From Aliirhizobium wenxiniae (GTDB lineage Bacteria > Pseudomonadota > Alphaproteobacteria > Rhizobiales > Rhizobiaceae): 64,000 nt of DNA. Position numbers and translations under genes: made by a program. The stretch covers positions 185,360-249,359 of the forward strand of contig NZ_JAEUAN010000006.1 in assembly GCF_019511445.1 (NCBI RefSeq), given 5' to 3'. The notes under the pieces were generated by a model. It made no database searches and was not told the DNA's origin. It saw nothing but the letters and a program-made list of their open reading frames with translations. Position 1 is the stretch's first letter; the number at the start of each line of letters is the position of its first letter. Shown piece by piece: positions 1 to 10,634 of this stretch.

Positions 1-1299
1 GGCACGCCCGTTACTGCGCAGGACTTCGAGTTTTCCTTCAAGCGCGTAGAAGATCCGAAGACCGCAGCGAAATACGCCAATATTCTCTATCCGATCAAGA
101 ATGCCGAAGCGATCAACAACGGCAAGGCCGAGATCGCAACCCTCGGCGTCAAGGCCGTGGACGACAAGACGCTGGAAGTCACGCTTGAGCGCCCGACCCC
201 CTTCTTCCTTGAATTGCTCGCCCACCAGACCGCGCTGCCGGTTTCCAAGGCAAGTGTCGAAAAGAACGGCGCCGATTTCGTCAAGCCGGGTACGATGGTT
301 TCCAACGGCGCCTTCAAGCTCGTCAGCCACGTGCCGAACGACAGCCTTGTCGTCGAAAAGAACGAGCATCACTGGGATGCCGCCAATACGAAGCTGGACA
401 AGGTGATCTTCTACCCGATCGACGACCAGGCAGCTTCCGTTCGCCGTTTCGAAGCCAAGGAAATGGACCTTGTCTTCAATTTCTCGGCCGACCAGATCGA
501 GCGCCTGCGCGGCAGCTACAAGGATCAGGTCCACGTTTCACCGACACTCGCCACTTACTATTATGTCTTCGACGGCAGCCAGGCACCCTATGACGACGTC
601 CGCGTGCGTAACGCACTGTCCATGGCTGTCGACCGCGATTTCCTTGCCAAGGAAATCTACAGCGGCTCGCAGATCCCGGCCTATTCGCTCGTTCCCCCGG
701 GCATGGCCACCTATGGCGAACCGTCCAAGGCTAGCTTCGCGGAAATGTCGCAGCTCGATCGTGAGGACAAAGCGCTCGAACTGATGAAGGAAGCCGGTTA
801 CGGTGAAGGCGGCAAGCCGCTCGAAATCGAGATCCGCTACAACACCAATCCGAACCACGAGCGTGTTGCAACCGCCGTTGCCGACATGTGGAAGAACACG
901 TTCAACGCCAAAGTGACGATGACCAATCTCGACGTCTCGTCGCACTACGCCTATCTGCAGGAAGGCGGCAAGTTCAATGTTGCCCGCGCCGGCTGGGTTG
1001 CCGACTATGCGGATGCCGAAAACTTCCTGGCGCTCAATCTGTCGACCAACAAGACGTTCAACTACGGTAAGTACAACAATCCCGAGTTCGACGCCCTGAT
1101 GAAGAAGTCCTACGAGGAAGAAAACCCGGAAGCCCGCTCCAAGCTGCTGCACGAAGCCGAAGCGCTTCTGTCGCGTGACCAGCCGGTTGCACCGCTGCTC
1201 ACCCAGGCTGATCTGTGGCTCGTTTCCAACCGGGTTTCCGGCTGGGAAGACAATGCCGCCAACGAGCACCTGAGCCGCTTCCTCAGCGTTTCCGAATAA
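1..1299 (+). CDS. Peptide ABC transporter substrate-binding protein, 5' truncated
   Basis: The frame is open from base 1 with no start codon, so 432 C-terminal residues of a periplasmic solute-binding protein (SBP_bac_5, OppA/DppA-like) are visible. It would deliver oligopeptides to the permeases encoded directly downstream. The fragment begins GTPVTAQDFEFSFKRVEDP, typical of the first lobe. It later carries a stretch like DVRVRNALSMAVDR, which is conserved in the family, and the usual C-terminal region (FNYGKYNNPEFDALM). Signal peptide and start lie outside the window. Family assignment is secure; the ligand is not determined. Confidence 0.93.
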   Translation, partial: GTPVTAQDFEFSFKRVEDPKTAAKYANILYPIKNAEAINNGKAEIATLGVKAVDDKTLEVTLERPTPFFLELLAHQTALPVSKASVEKNGADFVKPGTMVSNGAFKLVSHVPNDSLVVEKNEHHWDAANTKLDKVIFYPIDDQAASVRRFEAKEMDLVFNFSADQIERLRGSYKDQVHVSPTLATYYYVFDGSQAPYDDVRVRNALSMAVDRDFLAKEIYSGSQIPAYSLVPPGMATYGEPSKASFAEMSQLDREDKALELMKEAGYGEGGKPLEIEIRYNTNPNHERVATAVADMWKNTFNAKVTMTNLDVSSHYAYLQEGGKFNVARAGWVADYADAENFLALNLSTNKTFNYGKYNNPEFDALMKKSYEEENPEARSKLLHEAEALLSRDQPVAPLLTQADLWLVSNRVSGWEDNAANEHLSRFLSVSE

Positions 1300-1316
1300 T
1301 CATCCGACCATCCGAG

Positions 1317-1347
1317 ACGGCGCCTGCTTTACCGCGGGCGCCGTTTT
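1317..1347 (+). terminator. Intercistronic hairpin after the binding-protein gene
   Basis: An 8-bp perfect stem ACGGCGCC/GGCGCCGT encloses a 12-base loop and is followed by TTT. It lies 17 bases after the binding-protein stop and just before the next gene's ribosome site. In ABC operons such hairpins act as partial terminators or 3' mRNA protectors that raise binding-protein expression over the permeases. That role is inferred. Confidence 0.6.
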
Positions 1348-1362
1348 GCAGGAGACACCCGC

Positions 1363-2286
1363 ATGCTGGCTTTTGTCCTGCGCCGCCTTGCGAGCGCCGT
1401 ACCGACGCTGTTTATCGTCGTCACCATTTCCTTCTTCCTGATGCGTTTTGCGCCAGGTGGCCCTTTCAACCTGGAACGTCCGCTTCCGCCTGCAACGATG
1501 GAAAACATCATGCGGACCTACCAGCTGGACCAGCCCCTGTGGCGGCAATATGTGACTTACATCACCAATGCCGTTCAGGGCGATTTCGGCCCGAGCTATA
1601 TTTACAAGGATAACAGTGTCGCCGAACTGATCGGCAAGGGCCTTCCCTATTCGATGGAACTTGGCCTCTATGCGCTGCTTTTGGCGCTGATCGGCGGCGT
1701 CACGCTCGGCACGATCGCGGCACTTCGCCAGAATAGCCTGCTCGATTTCTCCATCATGTCGCTCGCGACCGTCGGCACCACCATTCCGAACTTCGTCGTC
1801 GGCCCGGTCCTGACGCTGATCTTTGCGATCGTCCTGTCGATGTTGCCTGCCGGTGGCTGGGGTGACGGCTCGCTCCGTTTTCTCCTTCTGCCGATGATCG
1901 CACTGGCGCTGCCGCAGCTTGCCGTCTTTGCCCGTCTGACGCGTGGTTCGATGATCGAGGCGCTGCATGCCGACCATATCCGCACGGCTCGGGCCTATGG
2001 CCTGCCGCCACGGATCGTCGTCATCACCCATGCCATGCGAGGCGCGCTTCTGCCGGTCGTGTCCTATCTTGCTCCCTGCGCGGCAGCGTTGATGACCGGC
2101 TCGGCGGTGGTCGAAACGATCTTCACCATTCCCGGCATCGGCCGCTATTTCGTGCTCGGGGCGCTCAACCGCGATTATACGCTGGTCATGGGCACAGTCG
2201 TGCTGATCGCCATCTTCGTCATCGTTTTCAATCTCGTGGTCGATCTCATTTACGGCCTGCTCGATCCGAGGGTTCGCCATGACTGA
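1363..2286 (+). CDS. Peptide ABC transporter permease, OppB/DppB-like
   Basis: A 307-residue inner-membrane protein of the BPD_transp_1 family, which forms half of the peptide translocation channel. It has an N-terminal membrane helix (about residues 9-29), then the external segment with GGPFNLERPLPP and the LDQPLWRQY motif typical of OppB. Several more hydrophobic helices follow. The EAA-type cytoplasmic loop around EALHADHIRTARAYGL docks on the ATPase. The start ATG has GGAG 8 bases upstream. The stop overlaps the next gene by 8 bases, which implies translational coupling. Confidence 0.93.
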   Translation: MLAFVLRRLASAVPTLFIVVTISFFLMRFAPGGPFNLERPLPPATMENIMRTYQLDQPLWRQYVTYITNAVQGDFGPSYIYKDNSVAELIGKGLPYSMELGLYALLLALIGGVTLGTIAALRQNSLLDFSIMSLATVGTTIPNFVVGPVLTLIFAIVLSMLPAGGWGDGSLRFLLLPMIALALPQLAVFARLTRGSMIEALHADHIRTARAYGLPPRIVVITHAMRGALLPVVSYLAPCAAALMTGSAVVETIFTIPGIGRYFVLGALNRDYTLVMGTVVLIAIFVIVFNLVVDLIYGLLDPRVRHD

Positions 2287-3421
2287 TATCGTTACCAACC
2301 CTGCGCCCACACAGCCGGAAAACCCGGATACCAAAAGCCGCAGCCTGTTTCAGCTGGCCGCCCTTCGCTTCCGTCGCAACAAGGCTGCGATGGCCGGCTG
2401 CGTGATGATGGTGCTGATCGCGCTGTTTTCCTATATCGGCCCTTTCTTCGTGCCGCACAGCTATGACCAGGTCTATTCGTCCTATGTGTCTGTCGGCCCA
2501 AGCCTTGAGCCGCGTCCTGACGAGGCATCGCTCGAAGATGCAATGCGCGGCGTCGCTACCCGTGCTCGCGTCAATCTCGACGAGTTCAATGTCGAAGGGC
2601 AGGCTTTCACCGCGACACTGAGCGCCGAAAGCCCGATCGACCCGCGTGCAACCCGCTATTTCGACCGCGCCAACGAATTCAACAACACGCAGGTCGTGGC
2701 AACCGAAAACGACGGGCGCGTGCTGAAGGTCGAAGGCAATGTCAGCCGCGAGTATTTCTTCTTCGGCACCGATCCGAACGGTCGTGACATGCTTGCCCGC
2801 GTCATGCTCGGCGGCCAGATCTCGATTGCTGTCGGACTTCTCGCCAGCCTAGTCTCTCTCGGCATCGGCGTGCTCTATGGGGCGACATCTGGCTATCTCG
2901 GCGGTCGCGTCGACAATGTGATGATGCGGTTTGTCGAAATCCTCTATTCGCTGCCTTTCGTCTTCCTCGTTGTCGTGCTGGTCGTCTTTTTCGGCCGCTC
3001 CTTCATCCTGATCTTCCTCGTCATCGGTGCGGTGGAGTGGCTGGACATGGCCCGTATCGTGCGCGGCCAGACGCTGGCCTTGAAGCGTCGGGAATTCGTC
3101 GGTGCCGCTCAGGCTTTGGGCTTGAGCGACTGGCAGATTATTCGCCGGCATATCATCCCCAACACGATCGGCCCGGTCATCGTCTTTGTTACCGTCGTGG
3201 TGCCGAAGGTCATCCTTCTGGAAAGTTTTCTCTCCTTCCTCGGCCTTGGTGTTCAGGCGCCGCTGACGAGCTGGGGCGCGCTGATCTCGGAAGGCGCCAG
3301 CAATATCCAGTCGGCCCCGTGGCTGCTGATCTTCCCGGCCATCTTCTTCGTGGCAACGCTCTTCTCGCTGAACTTCATCGGCGATGGCCTGCGCGACGCA
3401 CTCGATCCGAAGGACCGCTGA
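2279..3421 (+). CDS. Peptide ABC transporter permease, OppC/DppC-like, with enlarged external segment
   Basis: A 380-residue permease and partner of the preceding gene. Residues 1-60 hold the OppC_N region and first membrane helix. The transport domain starts near the YFFFGTDPNGRDMLARV motif at about residue 158 and contains five helices. Its EAA loop reads EFVGAAQALGLSDWQIIRR. Usual OppC proteins are near 300 residues; the extra length lies between helix 1 and the GTDPNGRD motif (about residues 60-155), predicted to be periplasmic. The gene overlaps its upstream partner by 8 bases and ends one base before the ATPase start. Confidence 0.93.
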   Translation: MTDIVTNPAPTQPENPDTKSRSLFQLAALRFRRNKAAMAGCVMMVLIALFSYIGPFFVPHSYDQVYSSYVSVGPSLEPRPDEASLEDAMRGVATRARVNLDEFNVEGQAFTATLSAESPIDPRATRYFDRANEFNNTQVVATENDGRVLKVEGNVSREYFFFGTDPNGRDMLARVMLGGQISIAVGLLASLVSLGIGVLYGATSGYLGGRVDNVMMRFVEILYSLPFVFLVVVLVVFFGRSFILIFLVIGAVEWLDMARIVRGQTLALKRREFVGAAQALGLSDWQIIRRHIIPNTIGPVIVFVTVVVPKVILLESFLSFLGLGVQAPLTSWGALISEGASNIQSAPWLLIFPAIFFVATLFSLNFIGDGLRDALDPKDR

Positions 3422-3422
3422 T

Positions 3423-5024
<1,602 letters not shown>

Positions 5025-5048
5025 TACCGTTCAATCGGGAAGCTTTTG

Positions 5049-5077
5049 AAAGGGCGCGCATCGTCGCGCCCTTTTCC
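5049..5077 (+). terminator. Rho-independent terminator of the first peptide-transport operon
   Basis: A 10-bp perfect stem AAAGGGCGCG/CGCGCCCTTT with a 6-base loop, followed by T residues, begins 25 bases after the ATPase stop. It is the expected operon terminator. Confidence 0.88.
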
Positions 5078-5349
5078 ATGTCCAGAAATAGGCGTTTCCG
5101 GTTGTCGGAGCACTTGGTTCTGCAGTCGTCGGGGATCGCGCGATCGGGATGCCGGTCCGCGCCTATCGACTCCGCAAATCCGTCGCAATTTGCTGGTCTT
5201 GTCGCGCTGGAGGCGAGACGGTGATGCGGTGGCTCCGGCTATTGCCACATTTGTGAGCATTGCCTCGTCGTGGTGTTGGTAGTCAAGCGTTCAATGCATA
5301 GCTCCGCTGCAGCAATATCGCTTCTAAAGAAACGGTCTACCTGTATGAT

Positions 5350-5512
5350 GACCACATCAAAGCGATGCACCTCCTCCCGCAGAGCTTTGATTTTCAGGCG
5401 ACCTACTCCTCCTCCCAAGGGCGCCTGATCGAGCAGCGGCACTCCTCCTCCCAGTCGCTGTTCAAATCTTTTCGAAAAGCCTGCCGCACCTCCTCCCGCG
5501 GCAGGCTTTTTC
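5350..5512 (+). ncRNA. Small RNA with four anti-Shine-Dalgarno hairpin loops (alpha-r14/cuckoo-type)
   Basis: Four consecutive hairpins each expose CCTCCTCCC in the loop. Hairpin 1 is 5359-5388 (AAAGC/GCTTT plus TGC/GCA). Hairpin 2 is 5396-5426 (AGGCG/CGCCT plus CCT/AGG). Hairpin 3 is 5431-5463 (GAGCAGCG/CGCTGTTC). Hairpin 4 is 5475-5510, a perfect 13-bp stem AAAAGCCTGCCGC followed by T residues, which is a rho-independent terminator. CCUCCUCCC is complementary to purine-rich ribosome-binding sites. Rhizobial alpha-r14 (NfeR1-like) and cuckoo RNAs carry this loop motif and act on ABC-transporter and other mRNAs. The 5' end is estimated and no convincing promoter was found. The preceding 5078-5349 holds no supported gene. 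Confidence 0.85.
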
Positions 5513-5514
5513 GT

Positions 5515-6134
5515 TTAATCCGTCAGAATGATATCGGCTCCACGGCAATGGTCTCTGACCAGGGCACCGTTCTTCAGGTCGTTGTCTTGCGTTTTTGCCC
5601 GGGCCGCCTCTTCGCTCAATCCGTAACCGCGCCAGCGATCCATAAGCCGCTCCTCGAGTGTAGCGACGGGGGGAGAGATCAGGATCGCATAGTCGAACTG
5701 TCCTTCCAATGAGGACCAGGGAGCGCGATCGAGCAGCAGGTAGTTTCCCTCGACAAGCACGAACCGCTTTGAGGCATCGATGATGCGCGCTGCGGCGATG
5801 GCAAGTTCCCGGGACCGGTCGAATACCGGCACCAGCACTTCTCCTTCCGCCACCCTGACTGCGCGGATGATATCGAGAAAGCCGCGGACGTCGAAAGTCT
5901 CGGGCGCGCCCTTGCGGGAGAGCAGGCCCTTTTCCTGTAGGACGCCATTGTCCATGTGGAAGCCGTCCATCGGCAAAACTTCGGCGCTTTCGCCGAGCGT
6001 TTTTAATGACACTGCAAGTTCGTCGGCGAGCGTGGATTTTCCGGCACCGGGCGGGCCGGCAATCGCGACGATAAAGCGTCGCTTGTCGCCCGCACGGTCG
6101 ATGAGTGTGCGGGCGATATCTTCGGCGGTCATTG

Positions 6135-6138
<4 letters not shown>
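5515..6138 (-). CDS. frcK: Putative sugar/nucleoside kinase FrcK
   Basis: A 207-residue cytoplasmic P-loop kinase of the uridine/pantothenate kinase-like family. The P-loop GPPGAGKS is at residues 28-35 and the family motif MDGFHMDN at 57-64. It is the last gene of frcB-frcC-frcA-frcK, the fructose-uptake order known from Sinorhizobium meliloti, where FrcK is a putative kinase whose substrate is not firmly established. The start ATG overlaps the frcA stop by 4 bases (ATGA). The stop codon lies just beyond the terminator hairpin of the opposing small RNA, which probably ends both transcripts. Confidence 0.88.
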
Positions 6139-6916
<778 letters not shown>

Positions 6917-6917
<1 letters not shown>

Positions 6918-7996
6918 CAGCGTGAAGCCTTTCTGATCCATTGGTCGGCCGCGACGGCGACGATGATGAGGACGCCGATCAGCAGATAGGTCCATTGCAC
7001 ATCGGTGCCGAGCAGGCGCAGGCCGAGCGAGAAGACACCGACGATCAGCGCGCCGAACATCATGCCGAGAATTGAGCCGCGGCCGCCGAAGAGCGAAATG
7101 CCGCCGATCACCACGGCGGTGATCGATTCGATATTGGCGAACTGGCCGGCGGTCGGCGAAACGGAGCCGATACGGCCGATCAGCGCCCAGCCGGCCAGCG
7201 CGCAGATGACGCCGGAGAGAACGTAAACTGAGATCAGCATGCGCTGGACATTGACGCCGGAAAGATCGGCGGCTTCCGGGTCATCGCCCACAGCGTAGAG
7301 ATGCCTGCCCCAGGCGGTGTGATTGAGCACGTACCAGAGCACGCCGACCAGCAGGATCATGGCAATGACGCCATAGGTGAAGACCGCGCCGCCCAAACGA
7401 AAGGTCTCGCCGAAGAATTGCAGGATCGGCGCATTGGCCTCAATTTCCTGGGCGCGAATGGTCTCGTTGGCGGAATAGAGAAAGTTGCTGGCAAGCACGA
7501 TCTGCCACATGCCGAGCGTGACGATGAAGGGCGGCAGTTTTACCCTGGCGATCAGTACGCCGTTGATGAAGCCGCAAAGCGCGCCGGTGGCAAAACCACA
7601 GAGGATCGCGAGTTCCGGTGGGAGGCCGTAGCGGAAGGTGAACTGGCCCATGACGACCGACGACAGAACCATGATTGCGCCGACCGAAAGATCGATACCT
7701 GCGGTCATGATGACCAGCGACTGGGCGGCACCGACGATGCCGGTAATCGCCACCTGCTGCAGGATGAGCGTCAGCGAAAAGGCGGAGAAGAACTTGCCGC
7801 CAAGCGTCAGGCCGAACACGATCAACGACACGACCAGCACGATCAACGACACTGCTGACGGGTTTGAATGCAGGAAGTGGCGGAATTTGTGAAGCGCGGA
7901 CGGCGTGTCGTGATCGAATGATGCCACGTCCTTCGAACTGTCTTTCAGCACTTTTTCGTAGTCGTGATGCGGTGCGCTTGCCACTGGCTCGCTCAT
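6917..7996 (-). CDS. frcC: Fructose ABC transporter permease FrcC
   Basis: A 359-residue inner-membrane permease of the ribose/xylose/AraH branch (BPD_transp_2). It has a cytoplasmic N-tail of about 50 residues and then eight or more hydrophobic helices. The conserved segment ITGIVGAAQSLVIMTAGIDL is visible, as is a late glycine-rich motif (VIGGISLFGGRGS). The start ATG at 7996 has GGGAGGA about six bases upstream. It lies in the frc operon between frcB and frcA. Confidence 0.94.
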
Positions 7997-8044
7997 GAAA
8001 TCCTCCCGCTTTGTCGTGTGCCCGATTTCGCTCGGGTTGCCGTG

Positions 8045-8076
8045 GCGAGCCGATGAAGTCTGCTTCACCGGCTCGC
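8045..8076 (-). promoter_or_regulatory. frcB-frcC intercistronic stem-loop
   Basis: An inverted repeat GCGAGCCG ... CGGCTCGC with an inner TGAAG/CTTCA stem sits between the frcB stop and the frcC ribosome site. No T-run follows. It probably protects the frcB mRNA 3' end, giving more binding protein than permease; this role is inferred from position. Confidence 0.6.
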
Positions 8077-8093
8077 AAGGATTGGCTAGAGGT

Positions 8094-9119
8094 TTAGCCC
8101 CAGCACTTGTTCAGGCCTTCCTTGGTATCGATCGACTTGATCGACGGGACCGGCTTGTCGGTGACCAGCGTCACGCCGGTATCGAAGAAGTTCTTGCCTT
8201 CGGTCGGCTTCGGCTTTTCACCGCTATCGGCAAACTTCTTGATCGCCTCGATGCCAAGTGCCGCCATCTGCAGCGGATATTGCTGCGAGGTGGCGCCGAT
8301 CGCACCTTCGGCAACGTTCTTGACGCCCGGGCAACCGCCATCGACCGAAACGATCAGTACGTCCTTCTCGCGGCCGACCGATTTCAGCGCCTCATAAGCA
8401 CCGGCGGCGGCCGGTTCGTTGATCGTGTGGACGACATTGATGGTGGGGTCCTTCTGAAGAAGGTTTTCCATCGCCGTGCGGCCGCCTTCCTCATTGCCGT
8501 TGGTGATGTCGTGGCCGACGATGCGCGCATCGTCCTCGTCACCGATCTTGTTCGGGTCCTTCGGGTCGATGCCAAAACCGATCATAAAACCTTGGTCGCG
8601 CAGGATGTCGACGGAGGGCTGCGAGGGGGTGAGGTCGAGGAAAGCCACCTTGGCGTCCTTGGCGGCATCGCCCAGCGTATCTTTTGCCCACTGGCCGATC
8701 AGCTTGCCGGCGAGAAGGTTGTCGGTGGCAAAGGTCATGTCGGCGGCGTCCATCGGCTCCAGCGGCGTATCGAGCGCAATCACCAGCAGGCCGGCGTCGC
8801 GCGCCTTCTTCAGGTTCGGCACGATGCCCTTGGTGTCGGAGGCAGTGATCAGGATACCCTTGGCGCCATCGGCGATGCAAGTTTCGATTGCCGCAACCTG
8901 GCTTTCGCTGTCACCATCGATCTTGCCGGCATAGGATTTCAGCGAGACACCGAGTTCCTTGGCCTTGGCGGTCGCGCCTTCCTTCATTTTGACGAAGAAG
9001 GGGTTGGTATCTGTCTTGGTAATCAGGCAGGCCGAAACGTCCGCTGCCTGAGCGGGTGCGGAAAAGACGACGCCAAGCGCCAGCGCCCCGAATGACAGGG
9101 ACAATACGGATTTTCTCAT
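8094..9119 (-). CDS. frcB: Fructose ABC transporter periplasmic binding protein FrcB
   Basis: A 341-residue sugar-binding protein of the Peripla_BP_4 (ribose/galactose-binding) family. Residues 1-24 form a Sec signal peptide ([20 protein letters not shown], then APAQA-A). The mature part starts with [19 protein letters not shown], a typical first strand and ligand residues for this family. The start ATG at 9119 is fixed by GGGAGGAG directly upstream; a longer in-frame extension has no ribosome site. It is the first gene of frcBCAK and is divergent from the ROK regulator. Confidence 0.94.
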   Translation of the reverse strand: MRKSVLSLSFGALALGVVFSAPAQAADVSACLITKTDTNPFFVKMKEGATAKAKELGVSLKSYAGKIDGDSESQVAAIETCIADGAKGILITASDTKGIVPNLKKARDAGLLVIALDTPLEPMDAADMTFATDNLLAGKLIGQWAKDTLGDAAKDAKVAFLDLTPSQPSVDILRDQGFMIGFGIDPKDPNKIGDEDDARIVGHDITNGNEEGGRTAMENLLQKDPTINVVHTINEPAAAGAYEALKSVGREKDVLIVSVDGGCPGVKNVAEGAIGATSQQYPLQMAALGIEAIKKFADSGEKPKPTEGKNFFDTGVTLVTDKPVPSIKSIDTKEGLNKCWG

Positions 9120-9228
9120 GATCTCCTCCCAGAGACGAAGTCCGCTCGCTGCGGACGGGTTCATTCGGTTACAGGCCGGATCGCGCCCCAGTGCCTCCTC
9201 CGGGTGTTCCTGCATCCTTACAATCGCC

Positions 9229-9257
9229 AATAATCGCGAAAGAAAATCTCATGTCAA
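9229..9257 (-). promoter_or_regulatory. Predicted frcBCAK promoter
   Basis: On the minus strand TTGACA (9252-9257) is followed after 17 bases by ATTATT (9229-9234). This is a good sigma-70-like match located about 110 bases upstream of the frcB start. Confidence 0.55.
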
Positions 9258-9284
9258 TAATTAATTCCGATTGAATTATTTATT
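9256..9284. promoter_or_regulatory. AT-rich operator candidate between frcB and the ROK gene
   Basis: A 12-base inverted repeat AATAATTAATTC/GAATTATTTATT (11 of 12 positions matching) around a 5-base centre adjoins the -35 box of the frcB promoter. ROK repressors bind AT-rich palindromes of this kind. Assignment to the neighbouring ROK protein is inferred. Confidence 0.6.
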
Positions 9285-9338
9285 ATGCCTTGTCATGCTG
9301 TGTCCAACGTGAGAGAGCGAAGGCAAGGGAGGTGCTGG

Positions 9339-10571
9339 ATGTCGATCACCGATGGCCCGCTTTCCGGGCCTGTTTCTTCTGTCGCTTTCTCGGGCGGTTC
9401 CAACCAGACACGGGTGCGCGCCTATAACGAGCGGCTGGTTCTGTCGCTGGTGCGACTGCATGGCGCCCTGTCAAAGGCGGACATTACCCGGCTCAGCGGT
9501 CTCTCCGCACAGACGGCCTCTGTCATCATGCGGGCGCTGGAAAAAGATGGCCTTTTGCTTCGCGGCGAGCCGGTGCGGGGGCGTGTCGGCCAGCCATCCG
9601 TGCCCATGCGCCTCAATCCCGATGCGGTCCTGTCGTTCGGGGTCAAGATCGGCCGCCGCAGCGCCGATCTGGTGCTGATGGATTTTGTCGGCAATATCCG
9701 CAGGCGGTATCACGAGACCTATGCCTATCCGCTGCCGCAGGAAATCCTGCGGATCATCACCTCGGGTATTGCCGATATCGAAGCGCAGATGACCGCCGAA
9801 GAGCAGGCGCGTATCGCCGGTATCGGTATCGCTGCGCCATTCGAACTGTGGAACTGGGCCGACGAGATCGGTGCACCAGCAGGTGCCATGGAGGTGTGGC
9901 GCGGCTTCGATCTGCAGGCGGAAGTGGCGGCGCGGGTCTCCCATTCCGTGCATCTTCAGAATGACGCGACGAGCGCCTGCGGAGCGGAATTGGTGTTCGG
10001 TGTCGGCCCGACCTATCCGGATTTCATCTATCTGTTTATCGGATCGTTCATCGGCGGCGGAATCGTCTTGAATTCGAGTATCTTTTCCGGTCGCACGGGA
10101 ACCGCCGGTGCGGTCGGTCCGCTGCCTGTGCGGGGCAAGAATGGCGAAAACCGCCAGCTTCTCGATATCGCCTCGATCTTCGTGCTGGAAAACATGCTGC
10201 GTGAGCGCGGTGTCGATCCTCAGCCGCTCTGGTATTCCGCCGACGACTGGGTCGATTTCGGAGAACCGCTCGAACTCTGGATCCAGGCGACGGCGGCAGC
10301 CCTGGCGCAGGCCATCATCGCGGCTGCTTCGATCATCGATTTCGGCGCTGCCGTCATCGATGGTGGTTTTCCGGGCTGGGTGAGAAAACGTATCGTCGAT
10401 GCGACAATCGAGGCAGTCGCCAGGCTCGACCTGCGTGGGGTCGTCATACCCGATATCATCGAGGGCAAGGTCGGATCTCAGGCGAGGGCGATCGGCGGGG
10501 CAAGCCTGCCGATTTTTGCTCGCTACCTGACGGATCAGTCGGTGCTGCTCAAGGATTTGAACGGCGAGTGA
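9339..10571 (+). CDS. frcR: ROK-family transcriptional regulator of the frc operon
   Basis: A 410-residue predicted sugar-responsive DNA-binding protein. Residues about 30-80 form a winged helix-turn-helix (LSKADITRLSGLSAQTASV). The rest is a ROK sugar-kinase-like domain with the NDAT motif around QNDATSACGAE. The cysteine-rich zinc motif that normally follows the central glycine segment is absent; the region reads AGAVGPLPVRGKNGENRQLL. The start ATG at 9339 has AAGGGAGG 5-8 bases upstream. Its divergent placement next to frcB and the palindrome between them suggest it controls fructose uptake, so the symbol is by context. Confidence 0.8.
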   Translation: MSITDGPLSGPVSSVAFSGGSNQTRVRAYNERLVLSLVRLHGALSKADITRLSGLSAQTASVIMRALEKDGLLLRGEPVRGRVGQPSVPMRLNPDAVLSFGVKIGRRSADLVLMDFVGNIRRRYHETYAYPLPQEILRIITSGIADIEAQMTAEEQARIAGIGIAAPFELWNWADEIGAPAGAMEVWRGFDLQAEVAARVSHSVHLQNDATSACGAELVFGVGPTYPDFIYLFIGSFIGGGIVLNSSIFSGRTGTAGAVGPLPVRGKNGENRQLLDIASIFVLENMLRERGVDPQPLWYSADDWVDFGEPLELWIQATAAALAQAIIAAASIIDFGAAVIDGGFPGWVRKRIVDATIEAVARLDLRGVVIPDIIEGKVGSQARAIGGASLPIFARYLTDQSVLLKDLNGE

Positions 10572-10634
10572 GAAACCTCGGCGACCTTGCAGGCGATTGC
10601 CATTCTGCCTAGCCTGTGGTCCTCGGAAAACCAG

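Noticed and set aside
1300..2334. 344-codon minus-strand frame opposite oppB
   Set aside because: Shadow of a clear permease gene; composition is His/Arg/Asp-rich and unlike a protein domain.
5359..5510. Repeated CTCCTCCC units read as a CRISPR-like or tandem repeat
   Set aside because: Units are 8-12 bases, unevenly spaced and each centred in its own hairpin loop, which fits an sRNA rather than an array.
5365..5712. 115-codon plus-strand frame starting inside the small RNA
   Set aside because: It runs through a perfect terminator hairpin and into the frcK antisense strand; the RNA structure explains the sequence better.
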